A stretch of DNA of 24,096 bases. It comes from Hyphomicrobiales bacterium. Lineage in GTDB: Bacteria > Pseudomonadota > Alphaproteobacteria > Rhizobiales > S144-35. How positions within the stretch are numbered: position 1 is the first letter of the stretch; each line of letters starts with the position of its first letter. Position numbers and translations under genes: made by a program. The notes under the pieces are model-generated. The model made no database searches. It was given only the letters and a program-made list of their open reading frames with translations, and had not been told where the DNA came from. Shown here piece by piece: positions 7,593-15,095 of the stretch. The DNA is taken from positions 1-24,096 of the forward strand of contig WGBT01000095.1 of assembly GCA_015494185.1 (NCBI GenBank), in the 5' to 3' direction.

Positions 7593-7853
7593 TCAAGATT
7601 GCGATTGCCGTGAACAGTGTTCAAGTTCGGCTTCCAAGCGCTGGAAACGCCGTTCATAATGGGCCAGCAGTTGATTGGTCAGCTCGAAATGGCGTTGCTG
7701 TTGTTCCAGATATTCATGCATCAATTCCGAATAGCTTTTTCCTGATGGGGACTTCTGAGCTTTTCGCACACGCCACACGAGAATGAGATAGGCGCCGATC
7801 AACAAGATGATGGGTGTCCAGGAAATCAGAATTTCGAGATAAGAGTGTCCCAT
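7593..7853 (-). CDS. Small membrane protein, FtsH-TM2-like segment plus coiled coil
   Basis: 86 residues of unknown function. One membrane segment (about 6-27) reads ILISWTPIILLIGAYLIL and is followed by a basic stop-transfer (WRVRK). From memory this resembles the second transmembrane segment of FtsH (ISWFPMLLLIGVWIFFMRQM in E. coli). The remaining 55 residues are a charged, Gln/Glu/Leu-rich helix of heptad type ending near ELEHCSRQSQS. There is no ATPase or protease domain, so it is not a truncated FtsH with activity. It has a strong ribosome site (AGGAG about 6 nt before ATG). The upstream gene's TGA directly abuts this ATG, so the two are surely co-transcribed. Possible roles as an adaptor or decoy for a membrane complex are pure inference. 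Confidence 0.75.
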   Translation of the reverse strand: MGHSYLEILISWTPIILLIGAYLILVWRVRKAQKSPSGKSYSELMHEYLEQQQRHFELTNQLLAHYERRFQRLEAELEHCSRQSQS

Positions 7854-8141
7854 TCAGCTCTCCTTTTTATGCACGGTATCTTGTGTGCCATCTTTTGCGG
7901 TGTGATGAGGGGGCTCAGGTGGGATTCCGTCCTTGAGATAGCGTTCCAATTGCTGATTATGTTGTTTCAGGGCCTTAAGCGAGTGTTCGAGATAGCTTGC
8001 AGCTGTTATATTTTCAGCCTTTTTGTTGCTTTTCAAGCTCGCAAAACCCGCGCCCAGATATAAGAAGATGACAATCAAAAACAATAGTGGAATTGAAGAG
8101 ATTGCGGTTTCAACGATCAAGTCCCATAAGGCAACAGTCAT
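7854..8141 (-). CDS. Small membrane protein with one TM and a helical tail, partner of the downstream gene
   Basis: 95 residues, unrecognised. The layout matches its neighbour: a short N-terminus, one membrane segment (about 13-33, SSIPLLFLIVIFLYLGAG), then a cytoplasmic helix (AASYLEHSLKALKQHNQQLERYL) and a polar tail. The SS-I-P-LLFLIVI core parallels SW-T-P-IILLIGA in the next protein, which suggests a tandem duplication with divergence. I chose ATG 8141 over a TTG at 8147 because AGGGG lies about 9 nt upstream. Its TGA is immediately followed by the next gene's ATG with no spacer. About 125 bp separates it from the symporter stop, on the same strand, so read-through from the symporter operon is possible. 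Confidence 0.7.
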   Translation of the reverse strand: MTVALWDLIVETAISSIPLLFLIVIFLYLGAGFASLKSNKKAENITAASYLEHSLKALKQHNQQLERYLKDGIPPEPPHHTAKDGTQDTVHKKES

Positions 8142-8267
8142 AACCAACGGCCCCTGACCTTCTTGGCTTGTATATGGTGCAATTTACCTCGACCCTTCAA
8201 AGGGATACGGAAAGCATGAAGGGGGCAATGGTAAATCGCTTTTCGGTACACAATCGTTTCCTTAAGC

Positions 8268-10133
8268 TTAATTTAGGCCCTGGCGCCGCGCCAAGATCCG
8301 CAAATAGCGGTCATGCACGGTTTCACCGGCTGCAACCCGGGTTTCATCAAGCTGTTCGTCGAGATCCTTTTGCAATTCCTCATCCTGTTGCGGGATGAGC
8401 AGACTGACGGCAATCGTGACCAAAAAACTAACGGGCATGCCAATGATGGCAGCTACTAGGCTGTCGATCCCAAAGATCAAAGGCGTGTAATCCCATTCAA
8501 CACCGAGAATATAACCGCTGGTGACCAGAAAACCGCTCCAGGTGCCGGCAAGGGCTCCCATTGGGGTGATTGGGCGCCACCAGATCGATAGCAACAAAAC
8601 CGGGAAGAAACTGCCCGCACTTATTGAGACTGCCCAGATCAACATGCGCAGGGCATCGAGCTTGGATGAGATGACGAAAAAGCCTGCCAATGCGGCGGTG
8701 GCAATCAAGGCCAGCCGGGCCACGAGAAGACGTTTCGAGGCTGAGGCGCGGGGGAAGGCGGTGCTGTAGAACAGGTCATTGCTGATGGTGCTGGCGATAC
8801 TGACCAGTTGCGCATTGATGGCCGCAAAACCAGCAGACAAGCCAGCAATGGCAAGCAGACCAAACAGGACTACGGCTGAATAACCCGCAAGAAACGGCAG
8901 AGCGAGGGCCACGCTGTCGCGTGGTATGTGAAATTCTTGTAGGCTGAGGATTCCATCACGATTATCATTTGGGGCTTCAATGATTTGTGCATCGCGTAAA
9001 CTGTTCAACCATGATGGCATATCACCAACATTTTTGCCGATCAGATCGTGCAAGGTGAGATATTTGGCGAAACTGGCCAGGGCTGGAAATGTGATCAAAA
9101 GGAAGGCCAGAAAGAGAGTGCCCCAGGCGGCGGATTGCCGGGCTCCGGCAACCCCAAGAGAGGTGCCCGCGCGCTGGAGCAGACTTGGCAAGGTTGCAAT
9201 CCCCGCCATGAAGCAAATGACCAATAGCAAAAAGTCGGTTTGCCCGATCAACCCAAAGGCTTGCAAAAACGGTTTTTGCATGGTGGTCGATTCTGGTTTA
9301 GGTATGGCATCGGAGAGAGCCATCGGTGTGGTGTTTTGGATTCCACTCTGATTTTCAAAGCTGCTGATTTGATCAAGCAAGTTGCCATAAGAAATGTGAG
9401 GAACAGGCAGATTGGAAAAGGTCATGGTGAGTATCACCAGCGGCACCATCAGACCAATGAACAGGACGATGCCTTGTGCGCATTGTGTCCAGGTCAGGGC
9501 GCGAATCCCGCCCAGCAAGGTCATGGCCACGGCCAGGCCGGCAAGCAGGGTGAGCATCGTACTGGGTTCAAGAGCCACGAAATGACCGGTGATCTTCGCG
9601 GCTAAACCGAGTTCTGCGGTCAACAGCATAAAGCTTGGCACAAGCAGCAATAACACCGTCATGATCCGTAATGCTGGCGAGCGAAACCGTTCACCAAAAA
9701 AACCGGGCAATGAGTAGGCGCCGAATTTACGCAAATAAGGGAAAAACAGAAACACCATAAGAGTGAACCCGGCGGCCCAGCCAAGGGCCAGCGCCAGGAT
9801 ATCAAACCCGATCAAATATAACGCGCCGGTGAATGAGAAAAAGCCAATGCCGCCAATGCCGCTGGCCGCCAAGGCTAGACCGTTATAGATCGGTGGCACG
9901 CGGCGTCCTGAAGTGTAGAAGTCTTCAACCAGAACAGTGCGTGTGATGCCGCCAATGATGACGAAAAACAGGATCGGCACGCCGATGATGAGCGGTTTGA
10001 GCGACTGATTGTTAATGCCAAGCTGTTCGAAAATCGCAAGCACGATCACAAATCCGATGATCGCACTGGTGAAGGTTGCATAGCTGATTCCCAGACGTGG
10101 ATTGGTCGGTCGAAACTGAGTTGGTATGGCCAT
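8268..10133 (-). CDS. Sodium/solute symporter large subunit, SSS family (VC_2705-type, DUF4212-associated)
   Basis: A 621-residue polytopic inner-membrane carrier of the sodium:solute symporter family, with about 13 hydrophobic segments by eye. Family-like stretches include FYTSGRRVPPIYNGLALAASGIGG near residue 75, GGIRALTWTQCAQG in the middle, and AGLSAGFAAINAQLVSIA with SNDLFY in the last third. It is preceded by the DUF4212 small subunit, as is normal for this two-component type, which is related to acetate/monocarboxylate carriers. The substrate cannot be read from sequence. An acidic loop at N389-E400 (N-x-N-x-D-G-x-L-S-x-x-E) follows the EF-hand spacing. ATG 10133 is preferred over TTG 10163 because the protein then starts just before the first conserved region. 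The regulator genes often seen near this pair are absent here. Confidence 0.88.
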   Translation of the reverse strand: MAIPTQFRPTNPRLGISYATFTSAIIGFVIVLAIFEQLGINNQSLKPLIIGVPILFFVIIGGITRTVLVEDFYTSGRRVPPIYNGLALAASGIGGIGFFSFTGALYLIGFDILALALGWAAGFTLMVFLFFPYLRKFGAYSLPGFFGERFRSPALRIMTVLLLLVPSFMLLTAELGLAAKITGHFVALEPSTMLTLLAGLAVAMTLLGGIRALTWTQCAQGIVLFIGLMVPLVILTMTFSNLPVPHISYGNLLDQISSFENQSGIQNTTPMALSDAIPKPESTTMQKPFLQAFGLIGQTDFLLLVICFMAGIATLPSLLQRAGTSLGVAGARQSAAWGTLFLAFLLITFPALASFAKYLTLHDLIGKNVGDMPSWLNSLRDAQIIEAPNDNRDGILSLQEFHIPRDSVALALPFLAGYSAVVLFGLLAIAGLSAGFAAINAQLVSIASTISNDLFYSTAFPRASASKRLLVARLALIATAALAGFFVISSKLDALRMLIWAVSISAGSFFPVLLLSIWWRPITPMGALAGTWSGFLVTSGYILGVEWDYTPLIFGIDSLVAAIIGMPVSFLVTIAVSLLIPQQDEELQKDLDEQLDETRVAAGETVHDRYLRILARRQGLN

Positions 10134-10175
10134 TGTTAAAGTCTTATCCCCACCCCACCGCAATTGAATTGCGAA

Positions 10176-10436
10176 TTAGATTTCTTCGGATGCGCCATAT
10201 TGCCGGTCAATGGTGTCTTGCCGCCGGATGAACCAAAAGCCAATCGCGGCGAATATCAATGGTGCTGCCATGGCGATGAAGAAATAGCCGAGGGGAAAGC
10301 CAAGCCATGTGAAGGCGTCAAAAATATGGTTTAGGAACACGGCGATCAAAATCACGCTCAGGACCAAAATGAAGGTGGTTTTGGCCAGTCTTGCTGTTTG
10401 CCGCCAGTGTGGTTCACGTTGGTCTTCATCGATCAT
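10176..10436 (-). CDS. DUF4212 small subunit of the sodium/substrate symporter
   Basis: 86 residues with two membrane helices (about 20-41 and 48-68). The diagnostic N-terminal HWRQTARL motif and the F-LGFPLGYFF segment are typical of DUF4212. Members are encoded directly before a VC_2705-type symporter and are thought to form the small subunit. ATG 10436 has AAAGGGG about 9 nt upstream. A 42-bp gap separates its stop from the symporter ATG, so this is a two-gene operon, possibly extended to the two small membrane genes further down. Confidence 0.88.
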   Translation of the reverse strand: MIDEDQREPHWRQTARLAKTTFILVLSVILIAVFLNHIFDAFTWLGFPLGYFFIAMAAPLIFAAIGFWFIRRQDTIDRQYGASEEI

Positions 10437-10601
10437 CGAATGGCCCCTTTCTTGAAGCCCATTGCCATCATTTGCAGCGAGGCTGTTAAAAATCCCGGTG
10501 TCAAGCCTCTCTTAAGAGCCGGTCCAGACAGCCGCGTCATCTTTTGACGGCGCATGCATCACAGTATGGCATTGTGGTCTTGTGTCCAAGACACGGCTGC
10601 T

Positions 10602-10836
10602 TAGGCTCAGGACCCATAAATTGCGCGGCGCCAGTCTGACGCAAAATCATGAAATGGACAATGATTTGTCTCGCATTACTGGGATTTTGCGCAAGACCCT
10701 TCGGGCGGCATTTTCGCTTCATCTCGCTGGCATTTCGCCCTTGGAAATAGCTTCGGCTATTCCCTGCGGGCGAAAAACCAGCGATATTTCGCGAAAATGC
10801 CGCTGGCATCCACGCCCTTTATGGGTCCTGAGCCTA
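10602..10836. repeat. 235-bp nested palindromic element (MITE-like)
   Basis: The ends are a perfect 19-bp inverted repeat: taggctcaggacccataaa (10602-10620) and its exact reverse complement (10818-10836). Inside is a 99-bp hairpin, 10705-10803. Its arms pair 13 bp (10705-10717 with 10791-10803), 7 bp (10724-10730 with 10778-10784), 8 bp (10733-10740 with 10768-10775) and 8 bp with one bulge (10743-10751 with 10756-10763), closing on a cTTCGg tetraloop. Another 9-bp inverted pair lies at 10640-10648 and 10683-10691. The outermost TA could be a TA target duplication. No transposase is present and neither strand gives a convincing protein. It fits a non-autonomous mobile element between the DUF4212 and HNH genes. 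Confidence 0.7.
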
Positions 10837-10868
10837 GAAGTTGTCATGAAATTATGACCGCTTGGAGA

Positions 10869-11435
10869 TCAAGGTTCAAGCTCGGTATCCCAATACAGAT
10901 AATCTAGCCAACTGTCATGCAAATAATTGGGCGGGAACAATCGGCCGTTTTTGTGCAACTGATGAACCGTTGGGCGATAGGGCGGCTGGGCTGGCATCAT
11001 ACCAGCCTCTTGGGGCATCTTGCCACCTTTTTTCAAATTGCAGGGGGCACAAGCGGTCACCACATTGTCCCAACGGGTTTGGCCGCCGCGGGAACGTGGG
11101 ATCAGGTGATCGAAGGTCAAGTCTGAGCGGCTGCCGCAATATTGGCAGCTGAAACGGTCGCGCAGAAAGACATTGAACCGGGTGAAAGCAGGGTAAAGGG
11201 CTGGCCGTACATAGGTTTTGAGGGAAACCACTGAAGGCAGTTTCATTTCGAAGCTGGGGCTGTGGACGCGATGGTCATATTCAGAAACGATATTGACACG
11301 GTCGAGAAACACGGCTTTGACCGCGTCCTGCCAACTCCATAGTGACAAGGGATAATAGCTTAACGGTTGATAATCGGCATTCAACACGAGTGCAGGAAAA
11401 GCCCCCGGCGACGTCGTGGTGTAGGCTGTACTCAT
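10869..11435 (-). CDS. HNH endonuclease family protein
   Basis: 188 residues. The N-terminal half (LVLNADYQPLSYYPLSLWSWQDAVKAV type) is typical of a stand-alone HNH family widespread in Alphaproteobacteria and Cyanobacteria. The HNH/zinc core lies in the second half: C97-x2-C100 and C129-x2-C132 as zinc ligands, D109-H110 with the general-base His, and N124 in the metal-binding helix. A C-terminal extension (PNYLHDSWLDYLYWDTELEP) completes the family pattern. The substrate is not known. No restriction, toxin or phage gene is adjacent, so it looks like a conserved chromosomal gene rather than a defence gene. ATG 11435 has AAGGG just upstream. Confidence 0.87.
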   Translation of the reverse strand: MSTAYTTTSPGAFPALVLNADYQPLSYYPLSLWSWQDAVKAVFLDRVNIVSEYDHRVHSPSFEMKLPSVVSLKTYVRPALYPAFTRFNVFLRDRFSCQYCGSRSDLTFDHLIPRSRGGQTRWDNVVTACAPCNLKKGGKMPQEAGMMPAQPPYRPTVHQLHKNGRLFPPNYLHDSWLDYLYWDTELEP

Positions 11436-12050
11436 TTGCCCTTACTCCCGGTTTCCCTTTCTGGTTTATGTGTTCCGCTTTGCCTCCATTGCCCCCATTT
11501 GTTTTTGATTCACCAACTTACTTATTGATTTTTTTGGGTTGCTTCCACTGATAAGGAATAATCATTCCGTACAGCGAATGATAACCCTGGTGTCGGCACG
11601 GCATAGTATAGGTTTATGACAGCCCTGTGAAGAGGCGATTTTAAGGGGGGAAGCGTTCAGGTTGGTTTGGGCCTCCCCCAAATGGCTTTCTGGAGGTGTC
11701 CGTTGCAGGGGAAGCTCGCTTCTGATTCACCAGAAGGATAGCCCGCCATCCTTCCAGACCCATCGTCGCTCACCCAAGAAAGGGTGAGGCGAGCGACGAT
11801 GGCTCCGGAAGGATGGCTGAGCGGCAATCAGGCTGGGGAGGGGGCACATCTGTCGGGACTTATACAGGAGATTTTAAGAGGAGAAATAATTTTGAAGGGG
11901 GAGAGCTTCCCGTTTTGCTTTTTTATATGTTTATGCTTTGAATGTGATCTGCAGGGGGCTTGCTTTCGTTCGTCGAAAGGATGGTTTGAAGGGGAAATGG
12001 AGCCAGAGGCTGCCGCGTAAGCTTTGAAAGTAATCATCGAGGAAAACAAT
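11436..12050. other. 615-bp gene-free region between the HNH gene and RNase P RNA
   Basis: No protein-like reading frame was found on either strand. The HNH-proximal part (11436-11600) is T-rich on the plus strand and should hold the HNH promoter on the minus strand, though I could not pick a clear box. The centre has a small hairpin (cttctg/cagaag, 11719-11736) directly before the large hairpin listed separately. The right part (11820-12050) is purine-rich and would lie downstream of rnpB. Confidence 0.5.
11745..11817. other. Long imperfect hairpin in the gap
   Basis: Arms gccatccttcc (11745-11755) and ggaaggatggc (11807-11817) pair over 11 bp. After a 4-by-4 internal loop, ccatcgtcgctc (11760-11771) pairs with gagcgacgatgg (11791-11802) over 12 bp. 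The apex can add caccc/gggtg. No T-run follows on either strand, so it is not a standard terminator. It could be an RNA structural element or a repeat-family member. Confidence 0.6.
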
Positions 12051-12051
12051 C

Positions 12052-12498
12052 AAGACCAGCCGGCCTGTAAGCCGGGTTCTGTGCGGGCCGGCGCGCCCGA
12101 AAAGACGCGCGGCCGTAGATGGCCATTCATCTAGGACGGCCATTGCTGGCGCGCCTCATGCAACCTACCCGGACAGTCAGGGGCTGGAAACGGCCCCGGA
12201 CCAGAGCGGTTCTGGCCCTCTGGCCCATGCTGTCCCTATTTGGTCTTGCTCCAGGTGGGGTTTACCATGACCGTTCCTGTTGCCAGGTTCGCGGTGCGCT
12301 CTTACCGCACCTTTTCACCCTTACCAATGCTTTCATGTCAACATTGGCGGTTTGCTTTCTGTGGCACTTTCCCTGGGGTCGCCCCCGCCGGGTGTTACCC
12401 GGCACCTTGTTTCCATGGAGCCCGGACTTTCCTCTGCCAAATTGGACCCCTGTTCGTTGTCGAGCCCATTCGACAGCGGCCATCCGGCCGGCTGGTGC
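12052..12498 (-). ncRNA. rnpB: RNase P RNA (class A)
   Basis: The catalytic RNA of RNase P, which removes tRNA 5' leaders. On the minus strand the signature GAGGAAAGTCCGGGCTCC (about 12431-12414) marks conserved region I, followed by CAGGGAAAGTGCCACAGAAA. The conserved 3' end is ACAGAACCCGGCTTACAGG. The ends form helix P1: ACCAGCCGGCC (12496-12486) pairs with GGCCGGCTGGT (12065-12055). Length near 445 nt is normal for Alphaproteobacteria. Exact ends are estimated from P1 to within a few bases. It partners with the RnpA protein, which is not in this window. Confidence 0.93.
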
Positions 12499-12502
12499 TT
12501 TA

Positions 12503-12531
12503 TAAGTGTGTTTTGTGGACCTTGCCGTCAA
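12503..12531 (-). promoter_or_regulatory. Candidate rnpB promoter
   Basis: Minus strand TTGACG (12531-12526), a 17-bp spacer and CACTTA (12508-12503). This would place the start near 12497, which coincides with the 5' end inferred from helix P1. The -10 is weak; a TTATAA nearby has 20-bp spacing. The agreement with P1 is the main support. Confidence 0.4.
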
Positions 12532-12622
12532 GTCTTTGGCTGGTCTTTTTGTGGAAGTCTGGTGAAAAGCCTTTTCGGAGAGGTGGAAATCACCTGAATG
12601 CTTATAAAGCCTTCAGAGACTA

Positions 12623-12650
12623 TTGACGTGCTGCTAAAATCGGTTATGTA
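12623..12650 (+). promoter_or_regulatory. Predicted promoter for tRNA-Val(GAC)
   Basis: TTGACG (12623-12628), a 16-bp spacer and TATGTA (12645-12650), about 60 bp before the mature tRNA and on the same strand. It may also serve rpmJ, which follows about 130 bp after the tRNA. Confidence 0.5.
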
Positions 12651-12711
12651 TGAGCCTGGGATTCGTTGTGTGTCGGTGTGAAGCAAACGCCAGGCACCGT
12701 GATACAGAACA

Positions 12712-12786
12712 GGGCGCGTAGCTCAGTGGGAGAGCACTACGTTGACATCGTAGGGGTCGCAAGTTCGATCCTTGCCGCGCCCACCA
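12712..12786 (+). tRNA. tRNA-Val (anticodon GAC)
   Basis: Acceptor GGGCGCG (12712-12718) pairs with CGCGCCC (12776-12782), then discriminator A and encoded CCA (12784-12786). D arm GCTCAGTGGGAGAGC. Anticodon stem CTACG/CGTAG around the loop TTGACAT gives GAC, reading GUC/GUU valine codons. The T arm has AGTTCGATCC. Total 75 nt with CCA. It is a different valine isoacceptor from the one at 3563-3638. Confidence 0.96.
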
Positions 12787-12918
12787 TTTCCAATTGCAAG
12801 CCGGCACTTTCATCCTTAGACCGAAATCTTCAGCGTTGATTGAAGGAAGGTATCCATGTCCGGGTGGGGCAAGCTTGCGGCTTGGAATGGCGAATATCGT
12901 TTTTAAAAGGCTATCGAA

Positions 12919-13044
12919 ATGAAAATCAAAAATTCCATCAAGTCGTTGCGCAAGCGCCATCGTGATAATCGCGTTGTCCGCCGCCGTGGCCGTCTTTATG
13001 TTATCAACAAAACCAACCGCCGCTTCAAAGCCCGCCAAGGGTAA
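12919..13044 (+). CDS. rpmJ: 50S ribosomal protein bL36
   Basis: A 41-residue, strongly basic ribosomal protein beginning MKIKNSIKSLRKRHRD and ending NKTNRRFKARQG. This is the C-minus (zinc-ligand-free) form with the alphaproteobacterial C-terminal extension. AAAAGG lies about 8 nt before the ATG. Its small size makes it easy to miss. A longer open frame on the opposite strand (12634-13095) is only a shadow of the tRNA and this gene. It stands alone, outside the large ribosomal operon, as is usual for this form. Confidence 0.95.
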   Translation: MKIKNSIKSLRKRHRDNRVVRRRGRLYVINKTNRRFKARQG

Positions 13045-13282
13045 ACCCGCTAAAGGGACAAGGGGGGCCAGAAGGGGTGATTCGAGGGGATACAAGCTAT
13101 CAGGAGGGCATCTCTAAGCCTAAGAAGGCTTGGTGAGGCAAGTTGCGGAATGGGCCTAACTTGACAGATGGTGGCTGGTTGTTGGTCAGCGGCTACAACT
13201 CCAACCTGTCTTTAACTATTCCCTGCTGAGGGCTTTGTATTTTCAGCCGGATTGCGAAGGATAATATCAATCGCCCCTGATC

Positions 13283-13418
13283 TTGACTCTCGTCTCTCGA
13301 CTCTCGTATAGCCTTCAATTTACGAAGAAATCCCAAATGGATACGGAAAACCTAAACGGTCAATGATATTAAATGCCGCCTGTATAAAACCGCTTTAGGG
13401 GGGGCAAGCGGTCTTTGG
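13283..13418 (+). ncRNA. Possible small RNA: orphan promoter followed by a hairpin
   Basis: Plus strand TTGACT (13283-13288), an 18-bp spacer and TATAGC (13307-13312). No reading frame follows. About 75 nt after the predicted start comes the hairpin accgctt/aagcggt (13389-13412) with a tcttt tail. This would give a transcript of about 100 nt that converges on the end of pyk. It is a hypothesis only; the tail is weak for termination. Confidence 0.22.
13383..13412 (-). terminator. Candidate rho-independent terminator of pyk
   Basis: On the minus strand ACCGCTT (13412-13406) and AAGCGGT (13395-13389) form a 7-bp stem with a C-rich 10-nt loop, followed by TTTTATA. It lies about 60 nt past the pyk stop. 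A more compact hairpin (ccggctg-cgc-cagccgg, 13433-13449) comes first but lacks a T-run. Confidence 0.5.
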
Positions 13419-13470
13419 CGAGCTTTCTGAACCCGGCTGCGCCAGCCGGTCATCGAAATCCTCTGTGGCT

Positions 13471-14931
13471 TCAGGCTTTTACCCCTTTATGGAGCACCGT
13501 GCCGTTTTTGCCGACGCGGGCTACGCGTAACATATTGGTGCTGCCCGGGGTGCCAAGGGGGACGCCGGCGGTAATAATGACCTGATCCCCCTGCTTGGCA
13601 AATTTCATTTCATAGGCGATGCGGCAGGCGCGTTCCACCATATCATCCAAATCGGTCGGATCGCCCGTCAAACCACAATCGAGTCCCCAGACGATGGCCA
13701 GCCGGCGGGCTGTATCCGGGATGGGGGTCAGCGCCAGCACCGGCTGTTCCGGCCGTTCGCGTGCGACACGCAAGCCGGTGGAGCCCGTCGAAGTATAACA
13801 GATGATCACCGCCACATTGAGCGTATTGGCAACGGTATGTGCGGCGGCCGAAATCGCGTCCGCCCCGGTGGCCCGCGGAATGGCCTCTTCAGCGTGAATG
13901 AGACTGTCATAGGCGGGATCTTGTTCCACCTCATAGGCGACACGATCCATGGTCTTGACAGCCTCAACAGGGTATTTTCCAACTGCTGATTCCGCTGACA
14001 ACATCACCGCATCCGCCCCGTCGAAAACAGCTGTTGCCACGTCGTTCACCTCGGCACGGGTGGGAAGCGGAGACGTGATCATCGATTCCAGCATCTGTGT
14101 GGCAATGACGACAGGTTTTCCGGCCGCCCGCGCCGCCCGGATGATTTTCTTCTGCAGGCCTGGGACTTTTTCAACCGGAAGCTCGACCCCCAAATCCCCA
14201 CGGGCAACCATCAGCCCGTTGGAAAACTCAAGCACCCGATCAAGATCCTCGATGGCGGAGGGTTTTTCGATCTTGGACATGAGAGCCGTGCGGTCGCCAA
14301 CAATTTCGCGGGCGGCGATGACATCTTCAGCACGTTGCACGAAGGACAGAGCCACCCAATCCACCCCCAGTTCCGCTGCAAAGGCCAAATCTTCGCGGTC
14401 TTTATCGGTCATCGCGCTCACCGGCAACAAAGTATCTGGCAGCGAGATCCCCTTGCGGCTGCTTAGATGGCCGCCAACGAGAACTTTGGCCTCGATACCA
14501 TCGAAATTGGCTGAGGGCACCTTGGAAACCTGAAGCCGTAATTTGCCATCATCGAGCAGTAACTGATCGCCAATGGCCACACTTTCGAAAATTTCTGGAT
14601 GGGGCAGTTGCACCCGGTTTTGATCGCCGGGTGTTTGCTTGCGATCGAGTTTGAAGAAATCACCGGATTTGAGATCAATGCCGCCGTTGGCAAAATCACC
14701 GATCCTTAGTTTGGGGCCCTGCAAATCGACGAGGATACCAATCGGCCGGCGCAAGTCTTCTTCGATGCCGCGAATGGTCTTGCGCAACTCGACCAATTCT
14801 TCATGGCTTGTGTGGCTCATATTGATGCGGAATACATCCGCCCCGGCCTTGAACAGCTCAAGGATCACTTTTTTGTCGGTCGATGCTGGTCCCAGCGTCG
14901 CGACGATTTTCACACACCGTCTTCTTCTCAT
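13471..14931 (-). CDS. pyk: Pyruvate kinase
   Basis: 486 residues, matching the usual 470-490. It catalyses phosphoenolpyruvate plus ADP to pyruvate plus ATP, the last step of glycolysis, in the cytosol. Motifs in order: RRRRCVKIVATLGPAS at the N-terminus; FRINMSHTSHEE (substrate and nucleotide contacts); the B domain from about 70 to 170; the active-site segment MSKIEKPSAIEDLD with the catalytic Lys; MVARGDLGVELP (metal binding); VATQMLESMI; and PTRAEVNDVATAVFDGADAVMLSAESAVGKYP. The regulatory C-terminal domain ends GTPGSTNMLRV. No key residue appears lost. The DUF1036 gene lies 164 bp upstream on the same strand, a neighbour often seen in Alphaproteobacteria. Confidence 0.97.
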   Translation of the reverse strand: MRRRRCVKIVATLGPASTDKKVILELFKAGADVFRINMSHTSHEELVELRKTIRGIEEDLRRPIGILVDLQGPKLRIGDFANGGIDLKSGDFFKLDRKQTPGDQNRVQLPHPEIFESVAIGDQLLLDDGKLRLQVSKVPSANFDGIEAKVLVGGHLSSRKGISLPDTLLPVSAMTDKDREDLAFAAELGVDWVALSFVQRAEDVIAAREIVGDRTALMSKIEKPSAIEDLDRVLEFSNGLMVARGDLGVELPVEKVPGLQKKIIRAARAAGKPVVIATQMLESMITSPLPTRAEVNDVATAVFDGADAVMLSAESAVGKYPVEAVKTMDRVAYEVEQDPAYDSLIHAEEAIPRATGADAISAAAHTVANTLNVAVIICYTSTGSTGLRVARERPEQPVLALTPIPDTARRLAIVWGLDCGLTGDPTDLDDMVERACRIAYEMKFAKQGDQVIITAGVPLGTPGSTNMLRVARVGKNGTVLHKGVKA

Positions 14932-15095
14932 AGGCTTTTACTATCTCCGACAGGCCGGCCGAGAGTTGGTTTCATAAACCGCACCATGTTTCTTCTGAAC
15001 GTTCTGGGCTAGGCTTGTGTCTAATCTTTCCGCGGGTCTGGCTGGGAAAGAGGAGAGGAAAACAAGCTGAGCGATCCTCAACCAATCCCAGCAGG

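Larger units (their letters stand above)
13045..13470. other. Convergent intergenic region between rpmJ and pyk
   Basis: About 425 bp without a protein gene. It contains a small hairpin (aagcc/ggctt near 13118-13133), a ctctcg triple repeat inside a promoter-like segment (13283-13312), the pyk terminator candidate (13383-13412) and a further GC hairpin (13433-13449). The promoter-like segment on the plus strand has no gene after it. Confidence 0.5.

Noticed and set aside
10537..10857. Two overlapping open frames on opposite strands (about 90 codons each)
   Set aside because: Both run through the palindromic element; inverted repeats create such frames. No ribosome site and no family resemblance.
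10869..11435. HNH protein as part of a defence or phage module
   Set aside because: The family is a widespread conserved chromosomal one; no methyltransferase, toxin or phage gene is adjacent.
11551..11585. Possible Fur-like box (gataaggaataatcattcc)
   Set aside because: It aligns with the Fur consensus only with an indel, and the nearest gene (HNH) has no iron link.
12119..12626. Several plus-strand frames of about 105-128 codons
   Set aside because: They are antisense to RNase P RNA, whose structure explains the sequence.
12634..13095. 153-codon open frame on the minus strand
   Set aside because: It runs antisense across tRNA-Val(GAC) and rpmJ, both firmly identified, so it is a shadow.
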